Shown: positions 55,535 through 64,000 of the stretch, piece after piece
How positions within the stretch are numbered: the first letter of the stretch is position 1
How the letters are laid out: every line of letters starts with the position of its first letter
Assembly (NCBI GenBank): GCA_946902985.2
Contig: OX336388.2
Span: 1,217,160,609-1,217,224,608, forward strand
Length of the DNA: 64,000 bases
DNA from: Meconema thalassinum
Taxonomy: Eukaryota > Arthropoda > Insecta > Orthoptera > Tettigoniidae
Direction of reading: 5' to 3'
Position numbers and translations under genes: made by a program
The notes under the pieces: generated by a model
Told to the model about the DNA's origin: nothing
Database searches by the model: none
Seen by the model: only the letters and a program-made list of their open reading frames with translations

Positions 55535-58500
55535 CTATTCGGAGATGGTTCTCGATGGTGCGATTAATCGCTCTACCATCCCGTCGGACTGAGGGTGTAG
55601 CGGCGTTGTCCTTATCTTCCGGATTCCCAGCAGCTGGCATAGGTTCTGGAGCACCTGCGACTCGAAGTTCCTCCCTTGGTCGGAGTGCAGCTCCAGGGGT
55701 ACTCCGTACCGGCTGACGAATTCCTGCACCAGAGTCTCTGCAATCGTCGCGGCTTCTTGGTTAGGGAGCGCATACGCCTCCGGCCATTTGGTAAAGCAGT
55801 CGCTGACGACCAATATGTAGCGGTTCCCCGCCTCGCTTAACGGGAATGGCCCAGCAACATCGATGGCCACTCTCTCCATGGGGCCGCCCACGTTGTAGGT
55901 CTTCAGTGGACCCCGTCGTCTTCGTCCTGGGCCCTTGCTGGCTGCGCAATCGTGGCACCTCGCACAGTGGTTCTCCACATCAGTTCGGCATCCGATCCAG
56001 TAGAACCGCTCTCTCAGCTTCTCCAGGGTCTTCTTTATTCCTAGGTGTCCGCCAGATGATCCTCCATGGACTTCACTCAGGACTTCCTCCGTCATAGCCT
56101 TTGGAACGACGACTTGTTCCCGAGATGTCTTCCCGTCGGTGCTCTCCCAGGCGCGGCAGATGAGGCCATCCCTTACAATCAGCGAGTCCCACTGCGCCCA
56201 GTAGGACTTAAACTTTGGGCTGCAGTCACTCACAATGTTCCACCCGGGTCTGGGGACACAGGCCCTCTTCCATTCGGGTATCAGTCCCAGGTCATCATCT
56301 TCTGCTTGTGCCCGCATGAAAGATTCGCGGCTCCAGCTCCCTTGAAGTTCCACGGTAGTCCTTCGGCACTGTATCCCGGTGTTCTCCTCCCTTCGGGCAC
56401 AGAAGGTGCAGTCTTCGGGGCACGGTCTTCGTGACAGGGCGTCGGCGTTAGAATGCAGTTGGCCTTTCCTGTGCTGAATCTCAAAGTTGTACTGTTGAAG
56501 CCTCTCTAACCATCGCGCGAGTTGACCCTCGGGCTGCTTGAAGTTCAGGAGCCACCGCAGGGATGCATGGTCGGTCCTGATGAGAAATTCTTGCCCGTAC
56601 AGGTACTTGTGGAAGTGTTCAATGGTCTTCACGATGGCGAGCAGCTCCTTCCTGGTGACGCAGTAGTTCCTTTCTGGCTTTGACAGGGCCTTGCTGAAGT
56701 AGGCCACTACTCTCTCCTCGCCGTCCACTACTTGCGACAGGATCCCCCCTATGCCAAAGTCGCTGGCATCGGTATCGACGATGAACCTTGTTCCAGGTCT
56801 GGGGTAGGCCAGAATAGGCGCGGTGCACAGAGCCTGCTTGAGTTGTTCGAAGGCACTGTGGCATTCTGCTGTCCACGTGAAGAGTTGGTCCTTCTCAGTC
56901 AGTCGATGTAAAGGTTTGGCGATGTCGGCCAATCCTCTCACGAAGCGACGGTAATAAGTGCAGAGTCCCAGGAAGCTTCGTAGTTGGGACTTGTCCGTCG
57001 GAACTGTCCACTCCCTCACAGCTGCGGTCTTTTCTGGGTCGGTGCGCACCCCCTCCTCGGAGACGATATGCCCAAGGTACTGGACCTGCTTCTGGAAGAG
57101 CTGACACTTCTTGGGGCTCAACTTCAGCTGGGCAGCCCGTAGCTTCATCAAGATCTCCTTCAGGTTGCTGTAGTGCTCCTCGAAGCTTCTCCCCAGAACG
57201 ATGACGTCGTCTAGGTAGACCAGGCAGGTCTTCCAGTGTAGTCCCCTCAGAATGGACTCCATTAGCCTTTCGAAGGTCGCAGGGGCGTTGCACAGACCGA
57301 ATGGCATGACGGTGAACTGCCAGAGCCCGCTGCCCACAGAGAACGCAGTTTTCTCGCGGTCCTTAGGGTGGACCTCCACCTGCCAGTAGCCACTCTTCAA
57401 ATCCAAGGTGGAGAACCATCTCGACCCTGATATGGTGTCCAGAGTGTCGTCGATCCGGGGTAGAGGGTAGCTGTCCTTCTTCGTGATGTCATTCACCCGC
57501 CTGTAATCCACGCAGAACCTGGTGGAACCGTCCTTCTTCTTCACTAGCACGACCGGAGAACTCCAAGGACTATGTGATGGCTCGATCACCCCTTGCTCCT
57601 TCATCTCTTCTACCATCCGGTCGACTTCGGCTTGCTTGGCGAGCGGGACACGTCGGAATGGGGCACTAATCGGTGCGCTGTCCCCAACATCGATTCTGTG
57701 CTGGACCAAGCTTGTCCTGCCGAAGTCTTTGCTCCCCACGGAGAAGACGTCCTGGAATTCGCGTAGCAGGTCCTGAAGTTGGCGTGATTGTACCTCGTCT
57801 AAATGGTCCTGGGATCCTTGGTACAGCTTCTGTAGTTCTTCTGGCAGTGTGTGTCTTCTTTGGTTGTCCGTCTGCAGGTGTCCGTCCTTCGTATCTGTGA
57901 TGCGGGCAATCCAGGTAACGGGCTCGCAGACTCCTAGGTTGGTGTCCCTGTGAACCGTAATGTTGTAGTCGTTCAGGTTGGACAGGCGGACGTACGGCCG
58001 AGACGTCGTGTTGATGAGGGTCTTGGCAATTAGCAATCCTTTTGTCTGGATGTCCTCATATTTTGGCTCGATGACAGCCGCCACTCCCTCAGCAGTTCCG
58101 TCGACAATTACGGCAGCGCTGACCTCTGTCCTGGCGGGAACGATGACGTCTTCTCTCAGCCTTACTCGACGTGTGGTGATGGACTCGTGCGCAGGTTGCA
58201 AAGCAAGTTCCTCACCTCCGAAGTGCAGAGTGTTGGTACTCAGATCCAAGATGATGTTGTTGTGGTCCAGGAAGTCCAGTCCGATTATCACTTCATTTGA
58301 TACGTCAGCCACAAGCACTGGATGCTTTATCGCCCGTCGACCAATGACGAACTCCAGTGATGCTTCGCCATGTACCGGTGCGGTCTCTCCGGTCGCGGTT
58401 ATTAGCTGGAGGTTCCTTTGTGTAGGTCGCGCTCTCCACTTCGGGATCACGGTGGGACTGACGATGGTCCTCGATGCTCCCGTGTCGATTAGCATGGGCC

Positions 58501-60130
58501 AGCTCTCTCCGTTGACCATCAGGCTGCTATTGTCCCTCCGTAACTTCGTCACATTAACTTGGACTGCCGGGGCTAGACGACTGTCACAAGCCAACCTTTG
58601 CCTCCCAAGGCTGACTGATACATGCTTTCCTGGGCCGCGCGGTTTCCCTACGACTGACTGTCCCGACGGAAGCCCTTGGCGGCGGCGATCACCGCAGTCC
58701 TTGCTCAGGTGGCCTCTCTTACGGCAGGTCCAGCAGGTCGGTAGTCCTCTTCCGGGCCGCCTCTCCGGATGTCCTTCGGCCACGTTTTTGTTGGTGGTAC
58801 TGCGACTCTTGAAGAACCGGCCTAGCGCCTCCATCAGTTCATCGGCCAGGGGCTTGGTCTTGTCGGCTTTGGCTGGTTCGTCGACGTCCACCGGACGCAC
58901 CCGCGCGCGCATTCTAGATACCTGCTTTGCCGTCCCGAACTCAAGTGCGTGGCTCAGCGCATCTGCCAGGGTCTTATTGCGCGCGAGTCGCAGCATCTGT
59001 TGAGTGTCCGAGTCCCGTAGCCCGTCGGTGAAAGTCTGCGTCGCTATCTGCTCCAGAAAGTCGGCCGGCGCTGTTGGGTAGGCGAGCCTTACGAGACGTG
59101 CGATGTCCATCTCGAACTCCTGCAGGGTTTCCGCGATCTTTTGCACCCGGGTCCGGAGCTGCATCTGGTAAGCCTGCTGAAGATGGCTATCTCCATATCG
59201 GGACTCCATATGGGCGATCAGTGAAGCGTAGTCCTGGGATCCAGTCGGGATGGCCTGAAGGATGTTAAGGGCGTCACCTCTCAGCGCTACAATGAGAGCT
59301 ATAGCCTTTTCTGTGTTGTTCCAGTTATTTATGGAACAGGCCGCCTCGAACTGACGTAAGTAGGTGCTCCACGGGACCTTTCCGTCGAAGGTTGGGGGCG
59401 TAACTCTGCTCTGTCCCGTTCCTGATGTCCCCGGTGTACCTGTGGGCGGGCGTCGGCGCAGCTCGGCAACTACCTCTTGAAGAGCGTTGAATTTCTCTTC
59501 CACCCCCGTGAGTGGGCGTTGGCGCAGTTCGGCAACTTCCTCTTGTAAGGCTTTGACTCCCTCATCCACCCCGGTCGGAGGGCCTCGGCGCAGCTCGGCG
59601 ACTTCCTCTTGTAGGGCTTTGAATCTATCTTCCATCCCTGTCGGCGGGTGTCGGCGCAGCTCAGCAAATTCCTTTTGTAGAGCGTTGAATCTCTCTTCCA
59701 CCCCCGTCAGCGGGCGTCGGCATAGCTCGGCAACTTCTTCTTTTAAAGCGTCGATCTTCTTTTCCACTGCCGTGACTTCCTCACGCAGACCCAGTTCTAA
59801 TTTCTTCAGGTCCTGTGCTAACTTATTCTGCCCATCTTCCATCTTCTTCTGGCCGTCCTCTATCTTCTTGGTTAAATTCTTCTGGCCATCTTCTAATTTA
59901 GCAGTTAGGTCCTTGGTTAAATTCTTCTGGCCGTCCTCCATCTTCTTCAGGTCCTCCGCTAACTTATTTTGACCGTCTTCCATCTTCTTCTGGCCGTCTT
60001 CTAATTTGGCAGTTAGGTCCTTGGTTAAATTCTTCTGGCCGTCTTCCATCTTGGTTTCCATGCCACTTAACTTTTCTAGCAATGCTGCGAATTGCTCTTC
60101 CATTTTAGATGTTTGTCTTGTAAGGGGCAT
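55535..60130 (-). CDS. Gypsy gag-pol polyprotein (1531 codons, frameshifted at its end)
   Basis: The ATG at 60130 opens a single frame. Residues 1-130 are a Lys/Glu-rich coiled coil with repeated KMEDGQKNLTKDL units. Residues 135-230 hold four tandem units of about 24 residues (..F.ALQEEVAELRR.P.TGV). A gag core follows (about 245-400). The CCHC zinc knuckle CWTCRKRGHLSKDC is at 466-479. Protease has LIDTGAS (547-553). The reverse transcriptase has FSTLDLKSGYWQ (about 906) and YLDDVIV (972-978). RNase H starts around VDTDASDFGIGG (about 1150). The integrase H2C2 zinc finger is HGGSSGGHLGIKKTLEK then CARCHDC, followed by the D-D-E core (VAIDVAGPF, SDQGRNFES, Glu after HPQSDGMVE). The frame leaves the integrase at a one-base deletion near 55570. 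Gag and pol are in one frame, with no shift between them. Otherwise no stop is seen. Confidence 0.92.
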   Translation of the reverse strand: MPLTRQTSKMEEQFAALLEKLSGMETKMEDGQKNLTKDLTAKLEDGQKKMEDGQNKLAEDLKKMEDGQKNLTKDLTAKLEDGQKNLTKKIEDGQKKMEDGQNKLAQDLKKLELGLREEVTAVEKKIDALKEEVAELCRRPLTGVEERFNALQKEFAELRRHPPTGMEDRFKALQEEVAELRRGPPTGVDEGVKALQEEVAELRQRPLTGVEEKFNALQEVVAELRRRPPTGTPGTSGTGQSRVTPPTFDGKVPWSTYLRQFEAACSINNWNNTEKAIALIVALRGDALNILQAIPTGSQDYASLIAHMESRYGDSHLQQAYQMQLRTRVQKIAETLQEFEMDIARLVRLAYPTAPADFLEQIATQTFTDGLRDSDTQQMLRLARNKTLADALSHALEFGTAKQVSRMRARVRPVDVDEPAKADKTKPLADELMEALGRFFKSRSTTNKNVAEGHPERRPGRGLPTCWTCRKRGHLSKDCGDRRRQGLPSGQSVVGKPRGPGKHVSVSLGRQRLACDSRLAPAVQVNVTKLRRDNSSLMVNGESWPMLIDTGASRTIVSPTVIPKWRARPTQRNLQLITATGETAPVHGEASLEFVIGRRAIKHPVLVADVSNEVIIGLDFLDHNNIILDLSTNTLHFGGEELALQPAHESITTRRVRLREDVIVPARTEVSAAVIVDGTAEGVAAVIEPKYEDIQTKGLLIAKTLINTTSRPYVRLSNLNDYNITVHRDTNLGVCEPVTWIARITDTKDGHLQTDNQRRHTLPEELQKLYQGSQDHLDEVQSRQLQDLLREFQDVFSVGSKDFGRTSLVQHRIDVGDSAPISAPFRRVPLAKQAEVDRMVEEMKEQGVIEPSHSPWSSPVVLVKKKDGSTRFCVDYRRVNDITKKDSYPLPRIDDTLDTISGSRWFSTLDLKSGYWQVEVHPKDREKTAFSVGSGLWQFTVMPFGLCNAPATFERLMESILRGLHWKTCLVYLDDVIVLGRSFEEHYSNLKEILMKLRAAQLKLSPKKCQLFQKQVQYLGHIVSEEGVRTDPEKTAAVREWTVPTDKSQLRSFLGLCTYYRRFVRGLADIAKPLHRLTEKDQLFTWTAECHSAFEQLKQALCTAPILAYPRPGTRFIVDTDASDFGIGGILSQVVDGEERVVAYFSKALSKPERNYCVTRKELLAIVKTIEHFHKYLYGQEFLIRTDHASLRWLLNFKQPEGQLARWLERLQQYNFEIQHRKGQLHSNADALSRRPCPEDCTFCARREENTGIQCRRTTVELQGSWSRESFMRAQAEDDDLGLIPEWKRACVPRPGWNIVSDCSPKFKSYWAQWDSLIVRDGLICRAWESTDGKTSREQVVVPKAMTEEVLSEVHGGSSGGHLGIKKTLEKLRERFYWIGCRTDVENHCARCHDCAASKGPGRRRRGPLKTYNVGGPMERVAIDVAGPFPLSEAGNRYILVVSDCFTKWPEAYALPNQEAATIAETLVQEFVSRYGVPLELHSDQGRNFESQVLQNLCQLLGIRKIRTTPLHPQSDGMVERLIAPSRTISE

Positions 60131-60217
60131 GCGCTCACAGGAAAATTTAAAAAAAAATGACCTGCTCGGGTTTTGAAACCAGGACCGTCAGATGTTGTGC
60201 TTGTGCTTGAGTTCGTA

Positions 60218-60235
60218 ATCCCGCTTCTGACACCA
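60218..60235 (-). promoter_or_regulatory. Primer binding site, tRNA-Leu type
   Basis: The complement TGGTGTCAGAAGCGGGAT lies 2 bp inside the 5' LTR. It matches, with one likely mismatch, the 3' end of an insect tRNA-Leu ending in CTTCTGACA plus CCA. Confidence 0.75.
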
Positions 60236-60237
60236 GT

Positions 60238-60919
60238 TGTTACGTACCACCCCCTAGTGGCACTTTTGTTAACTGGATTACGGAGGGTAGAAAACACAAC
60301 ACCAATTACTGCTTTAAAGAGAAGTTAGCTTTATTGCTTGCAGGAAGAGGTACACTACTCATCAGCAAATACAAGCAATTGGAACCTTACTCCAGTTTCC
60401 TCAAGTCTCTTCCTTGAGCTCTCTTGGCCCTTTCACTTGTCAACAAACCACAGAAGTTAAACCGTCTTAATGAGTACGGTGGCCTTGACAGAAACTACCG
60501 GCTCCTCTCCCTTATGTACACCAACTCCAGTTACTTACGATATCTTGCTGCACGCTGTTCACAAGCTGGGAAACAATGTCACTGGGTTTCGTAACTCGCA
60601 CGGCACTTCGTCACTACACTTCTGTCGCTCAGGAAAACACGCACTAGCTCAGAAACACACACCCACAGAAAACTCAGTCCCCTCACTTTGAGGCCGCTTA
60701 TATAGCAGGCTGGTGACTCAATGAATTTAGAATCATCCAGGACACACGGCTTCTAGAGATTTCCTTCACTGGCTGGGTCACGAATATTCTGGACCATCCC
60801 TTTCACTTCGCAGCCCGTTGCGTAACGCGCACGTAATATACTGAGGCAGAGCACACACAGCCTGGGAGCAGCTGTGACTCAACGCGGCGAGGCGACAAAA
60901 CAAACTCACAGCCGTAACA
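60238..60919 (-). repeat. 5' LTR of the Gypsy element (682 bp)
   Basis: Matches the outer parts of the 3' LTR with few differences but lacks the middle 1.65 kb. It contains the minus-strand TATA box (60697-60706) and AATAAAGC (about 60329-60336). Direct ATAC flanks confirm that it ends at 60919. Confidence 0.9.
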
Positions 60920-60923
60920 ATAC

Positions 60924-61015
60924 TAAATATTTAGTGCTATAAAGTTCCACCTTGTCAATACTAAATACTTATTGGTATAAAGTTTCACCATGTCAATACT
61001 AAATACTTAGTGGTA
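60924..61015 (+). repeat. 38-bp satellite units right of the Gypsy element
   Basis: Two to three units, including the variants TTATTGGTATA and TTTCACCATGTC. Confidence 0.85.
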
Positions 61016-61020
61016 CAAAT

Positions 61021-61297
61021 GAAGAGAGAGAGGTGCGATGTTTCTGGCGACTGTTAATGAAGAGAAGAGATAGGTTGGTAGGAGACATACTAAGGCACCC
61101 AGGAATAGCAAAGTTAGTTATGGAAGGAAGGGTTGAGGATACGAACTGTAGGAATAGACGGTTAGAATATGTTAAACAGATTGCCTCGAATGTAGGGTGT
61201 GGTAGCTAAGTAGAGATGAAACTATTAGCTCAGGACAGGGAAGCATGGAGATCTGCATCAAACCAGTCAAAAGATTAAAGACTCAAACACACACACA
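61021..61297 (+). pseudogene. 5'-truncated LINE-A-family tail
   Basis: Nearly the same as 43943-44217: the end of the C-terminal domain (RHPGIAKLVMEGRVED, then ASNVGCGS) and the 3' UTR ending in AAGACTCAAACACACAC. It is inserted in the satellite, with simple (AC)n in place of the (AAC) tail at 44205. Confidence 0.8.
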
Positions 61298-61558
61298 TAA
61301 AGTTCCACCTTGTCAACACTGAATACTTAGTGGTATAAAGTTTCACCTTGTCAATACTAAATACTCAGTGATATAAAGTTCCACCTTGTCAATACTAAAT
61401 AGTGGTATAAAGATCCACCTTGTCAATACTAAATAATTAGTGGTATTAAGTTCCACCTTGTCTTCCACATACAGATATAAAGTTCTACCTTGTCAATACT
61501 AAGTACTTAGTAGTTTATTTAATAGGCCTATTGACAAGGTGGAACTTTCTTGAGAAAA
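61298..61558. repeat. Right end of the 38-bp satellite, with inverted terminus
   Basis: About five degenerate units, then after 61529 the sequence turns to the reverse complement TATTGACAAGGTGGAACTTT. This is the right inverted end of the array. Confidence 0.8.
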
Positions 61559-61635
61559 TTTCTTATTAAAGCTAGAATTTGACTGACAAAATTTATGATC
61601 AGACTGTGCATACTATTGCAACTTTGAGTACTCAC

Positions 61636-61730
61636 CAATCTTAAAGAGATAGGATCCCGCAGGGACATTGATTATCTCCGTGTGTTTGCACAGCTTTAGG
61701 AAGATGGGTTTTTCAAAATGGCCAAATATT
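61636..61730 (-). CDS. sws: Exon of neuropathy target esterase / Swiss cheese (cNMP-binding domain, first half)
   Basis: On the minus strand a TTTGTTTACAG acceptor precedes 95 bp, and GTGAGT follows at 61635. The translation is IFGHFEKPIFLKLCKHTEII, then NVPAGSYLFKIG, the start of the first cyclic-nucleotide-binding domain of PNPLA6/7 (sws in flies). The domain regulates the ER-resident phospholipase in this family. The exon ends after the first base of a Gly codon, and the exon at 44342-44487 supplies the other two, so phases agree. The intron between them is 17,148 bp (44488-61635) and filled with retroelements. The upstream exon was not found before the window end. Confidence 0.88.
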
Positions 61731-62384
61731 CTGTAAACAAAGCTGAATATGGTAACATCAGTCACTGAGGTTGCAATAGTAGGTAAGGTATACTGCAAGG
61801 TAAGCACAATGGAAAAATAGTTAGATTTAACATAATGGGCGGAGGCATAACATCAACACACACACTAAGAATATAAAGGTTCTGATTTTCTCAGAATTCA
61901 GTAATATCTAGGCTAGACATAAAACATGAATACACGACAAACAAGAAGCTATTTTCTCAAGATTAATGTACCATGATGACAAAATGATTTGGTTTTTAGC
62001 TTTTGTGGGTTTGAGTCCCACATGTAGCAGACATTTTAATTCTCTACCTTCCATATAAATGGCTTGGGCTACTACTCATCCTAATCGTTGAAAGATTCCA
62101 TTTATCATCACCGTGACCATAAAAAAAAAAACCACCTCTAGTGGATACTGCCATACCTACTAGAGCCAGTCCCGACCACTGATAAAGGAGGGGGGTTAAT
62201 GGTTGGTAGGGGGCACACTGATGTCGAGAGGAATTACAATAAATTACTATGAAATGCTTCAGCTGGCACATTGTCAGTGATATCAGCAAATCCTACCTCT
62301 AATGGGGAGGGTGAACGTAAGTGCCTACTGTCGGGGGGAAAAGTATAGATACTCTAGTTTAGACGTCAATAAAAACTTTACCCG
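61731..62384. other. Intron spacer upstream of the exon
   Basis: No further exon recognised. A B-box-like GGTTTGAGTCCC near 62010 may be a SINE remnant but has no A box that I can place. Confidence 0.4.
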
Positions 62385-63890
62385 TAGTTTTACATAAAAA
62401 CAAGGAACACCAAACTTTTCCTTATTTTATTCTGCGTTTAACTATGTAGAGTAAACATTTGTATTGTAACCCGTTACAATTTTATAGCTGAGTGAACAAA
62501 AAGAATATGTCGTTTTCTTTACGAAGTCTAACAGAAAGCTCAATTAGAAAGATCATTACATAAAAAGTATTAATCAGATCGTAATGAAACTTTAATACAT
62601 CTTGAAGGAACTTATTGTTAATGTGTATACGGAGTTTTAATGGGATGTGACGGTTCTGAAAATAGTTGTTAATTTAGTAAACCAACTTTTTCTCGGGCCG
62701 GGCTGGTCGTAGCAGTATGAAATACTCGTATGGTTTTATATGGATTGATATTTAATCAGATAATTGTGTGCGGCAAGGGTACCATAGCAAGCGGGCAATG
62801 TTGTCAGTTGACAAACTCAAACTCGCGGCACAAACATAACTCTGACCCGCTTTTATTCATTATTAGCAGTAAGCAGCAACTATCTTCACTGTCTACGTTA
62901 CCCCTTGTTTGCCATCGTTTAAAATGCCAGCCAAACCCGGAGTTCTCGGAGAGAGAAATTGTCATGATTATTAGTGCAATATGTTTGTTTCTTTTTAGAA
63001 GCGAGAGAGAAAGGGATAATGATAAGAGGTATTGAGTTCACCAGAAAGTGTCCATGTGTATTGGAAGGTCGAGAGACGTTAGAGAGATGTGCCACTTCAA
63101 TGAAAGAAAATTAACAGAATGCAGGATGTGGATTGAGCAAGAAGAGGTGTATGAAGATAAAGCTTGACGACTTAGGAGTATACAAGACTTCTATCTTAAA
63201 AAGATATTCCCTACAATAAAAAATCTCCATTAGAAACTTATTGAGGCCGTGACTGATTTTCCAGGAATGTCAAGAAGAACTCTTTCAAAAATCGTCAACA
63301 AGTCAGTAATACCCGAGCTATGGAACAAACTGCATCGGACATACCAATAAAATAGAGAAAGATTACTGGGAAAAGGATGGGCTAACTGATGACGGCTTTA
63401 TTGTTGAACCACTTGTTAGAAACTTAAATGTCAGTTCATCTTATTTATCGGACAGTGACTTTTCAGACGGTTGATGAACCAGCAGTCTTATAATCTCTCT
63501 AAGTGTAAATTACTTCAAACATATCATCTTGACTGTACTGTCTTATAATAACAGCTTTTCAGCTGGCACAAATTTTTAAACCTGCCTCGGTGGTCCAAAG
63601 CTCCCATAAAAAATTAATAATTTTCATGTAATGATCTTTCTAAGTGTGTGCTCCGTTAGACTTGGTAAAAAAGACAACAGATAATTGTCAGATCACATTA
63701 AAACTCCGTATACACATTAACATAAGTTCCTTCAAGACGTATTAAAGTTTCATTACGATCTGATTTTTGTTCAAACAGCAATAAAATTTTAACGAGTTAC
63801 AATACAAATGTTTACTCTACATAGTTAAATGCAGAATAAAATAAAGAAGAGTTTGGTGTAGCTTGTTCTTATGTAAGACTAAGAGAACAT
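62385..63890. mobile_element. Inverted-repeat element with shuffled arms and a transposase remnant
   Basis: The left arm (about 62389-62651) and right arm (about 63612-63878) are imperfect reverse complements, for example GTGTATACGGAGTTTTAATG at 62620 and its complement at 63694. Between them, on the plus strand, decayed coding reads FPGMSRRTLSKIVNKS (about 63262-63310), then YWEKDGLTDDGFIVEPLVRN and LSDSDFSDG ending in a stop (about 63470). An HTH-like start and an acidic tail of this kind occur in Tc1/mariner-like transposases, but the catalytic core is missing here. Exact termini were not found. Confidence 0.5.
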
Positions 63891-64000
63891 GGGAAATGTT
63901 TCACTTCTTACGAGAATAAAAGAAAAAGTGTTTCTCTAATACAAATTACTTAACAACAATAATTCACAGACCATACGGAATGTATGCACTCATTTTGTTT

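Larger units (their letters stand above)
52583..60919 (-). mobile_element. Ty3/Gypsy LTR retrotransposon, nearly intact
   Basis: A TG...CA element flanked by ATAC (52579-52582 and 60920-60923), oriented on the minus strand. From its 5' side it has LTR 60238-60919, a primer binding site, gag-pol 60130 down to about 54953, a polypurine tract (54917-54930) and LTR 52583-54916. A single long frame covers gag, protease, reverse transcriptase, RNase H and most of integrase. Only one frameshift and one 63-bp SINE insertion interrupt it. No envelope-like frame is present. The tRNA-Leu-type primer site and fused gag-pol recall the mdg3-like group. Confidence 0.9.
49457..61558. repeat. 38-bp satellite array with inverted ends, invaded by three retroelements
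   Basis: The unit (ATAAAGTTCCACCTTGTCAATACTAAATACTTAGTGGT) recurs in direct order at 49500-49546, 52218-52582, 60924-61015 and 61298-61510. The outer ends 49457-49486 and 61529-61558 are reverse complements at 27 of 30 positions, and both contain the TTCCACCTTGTCAATA part of the unit. Without the insertions the whole is about 0.8 kb. This looks like an inverted-repeat element whose subterminal motif expanded into a minisatellite. No coding sequence of its own was found. Confidence 0.75.

Noticed and set aside
57978..59003. 341-codon plus-strand frame
   Set aside because: It lies opposite the Gypsy gag-pol frame and has Ser/Leu-rich low-information content; the minus strand carries the zinc knuckle and protease.

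Overview
This is eukaryotic, almost certainly insect, nuclear DNA from a large repeat-rich genome. Two short minus-strand exons with proper splice sites (61636-61730 and 44342-44487) join in phase. Together they encode part of a cyclic-nucleotide-binding domain of the neuropathy target esterase / Swiss cheese phospholipase family (PNPLA6/7; sws in insects). Everything else I can identify is intronic or flanking DNA made of transposable elements, SINEs, minisatellites and old spacer. No bacterial-type genes, rRNA, true tRNA genes or CRISPR arrays were seen. The SINE and LINE styles suggest a polyneopteran such as an orthopteran or phasmid, but that is only an impression.

Region by region: 1-3.6 kb holds SINEs and a 963-bp element with perfect 32-bp inverted ends. 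3.6-17.2 kb is one 13.6-kb LTR retroelement with 4-5-kb LTRs, a GTAT target duplication and a polypurine tract. It has no recognisable pol; its decayed internal coding region ends in a TFIIS/Elongin-A type N-terminal domain followed by an acidic tail. 18.2-20.4 kb is a non-coding hAT-type element carrying a smaller hAT inside.

20.6-44.2 kb is a nest built on one near-full-length RTE-like LINE (LINE-A, about 3.1 kb of its own sequence). LINE-A is split by a 606-bp TA-flanked element, a 9.07-kb element with inverted ends, a second RTE-like LINE (LINE-B) and a 4.27-kb CAGGGTTGATA-ended element. These are themselves split by LINE-D (CR1/L2-like), LINE-C (RTE-like), SINEs and a mobile minisatellite. 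Most junctions can be dated relative to each other by target duplications and by coding sequence resuming across the insertion.

44.9-48.55 kb is LINE-E (CR1/L2-like). 49.46-61.56 kb is an array of a 38-bp repeat with inverted ends. It has been invaded by a LINE with RNase H (LINE-F), a nearly intact minus-strand Ty3/Gypsy element (gag-pol with one frameshift; LTRs of 2334 and 682 bp) and a LINE-A-family tail. 62.39-63.88 kb is an inverted-repeat element with shuffled arm modules.

Most coding capacity here is therefore retroelement. The most unusual item is the giant-LTR element with a host-like transcription-elongation domain; the most useful host landmark is the pair of sws exons, separated by a 17.1-kb intron. 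Coordinates were read by eye, so junctions may be off by a few bases.
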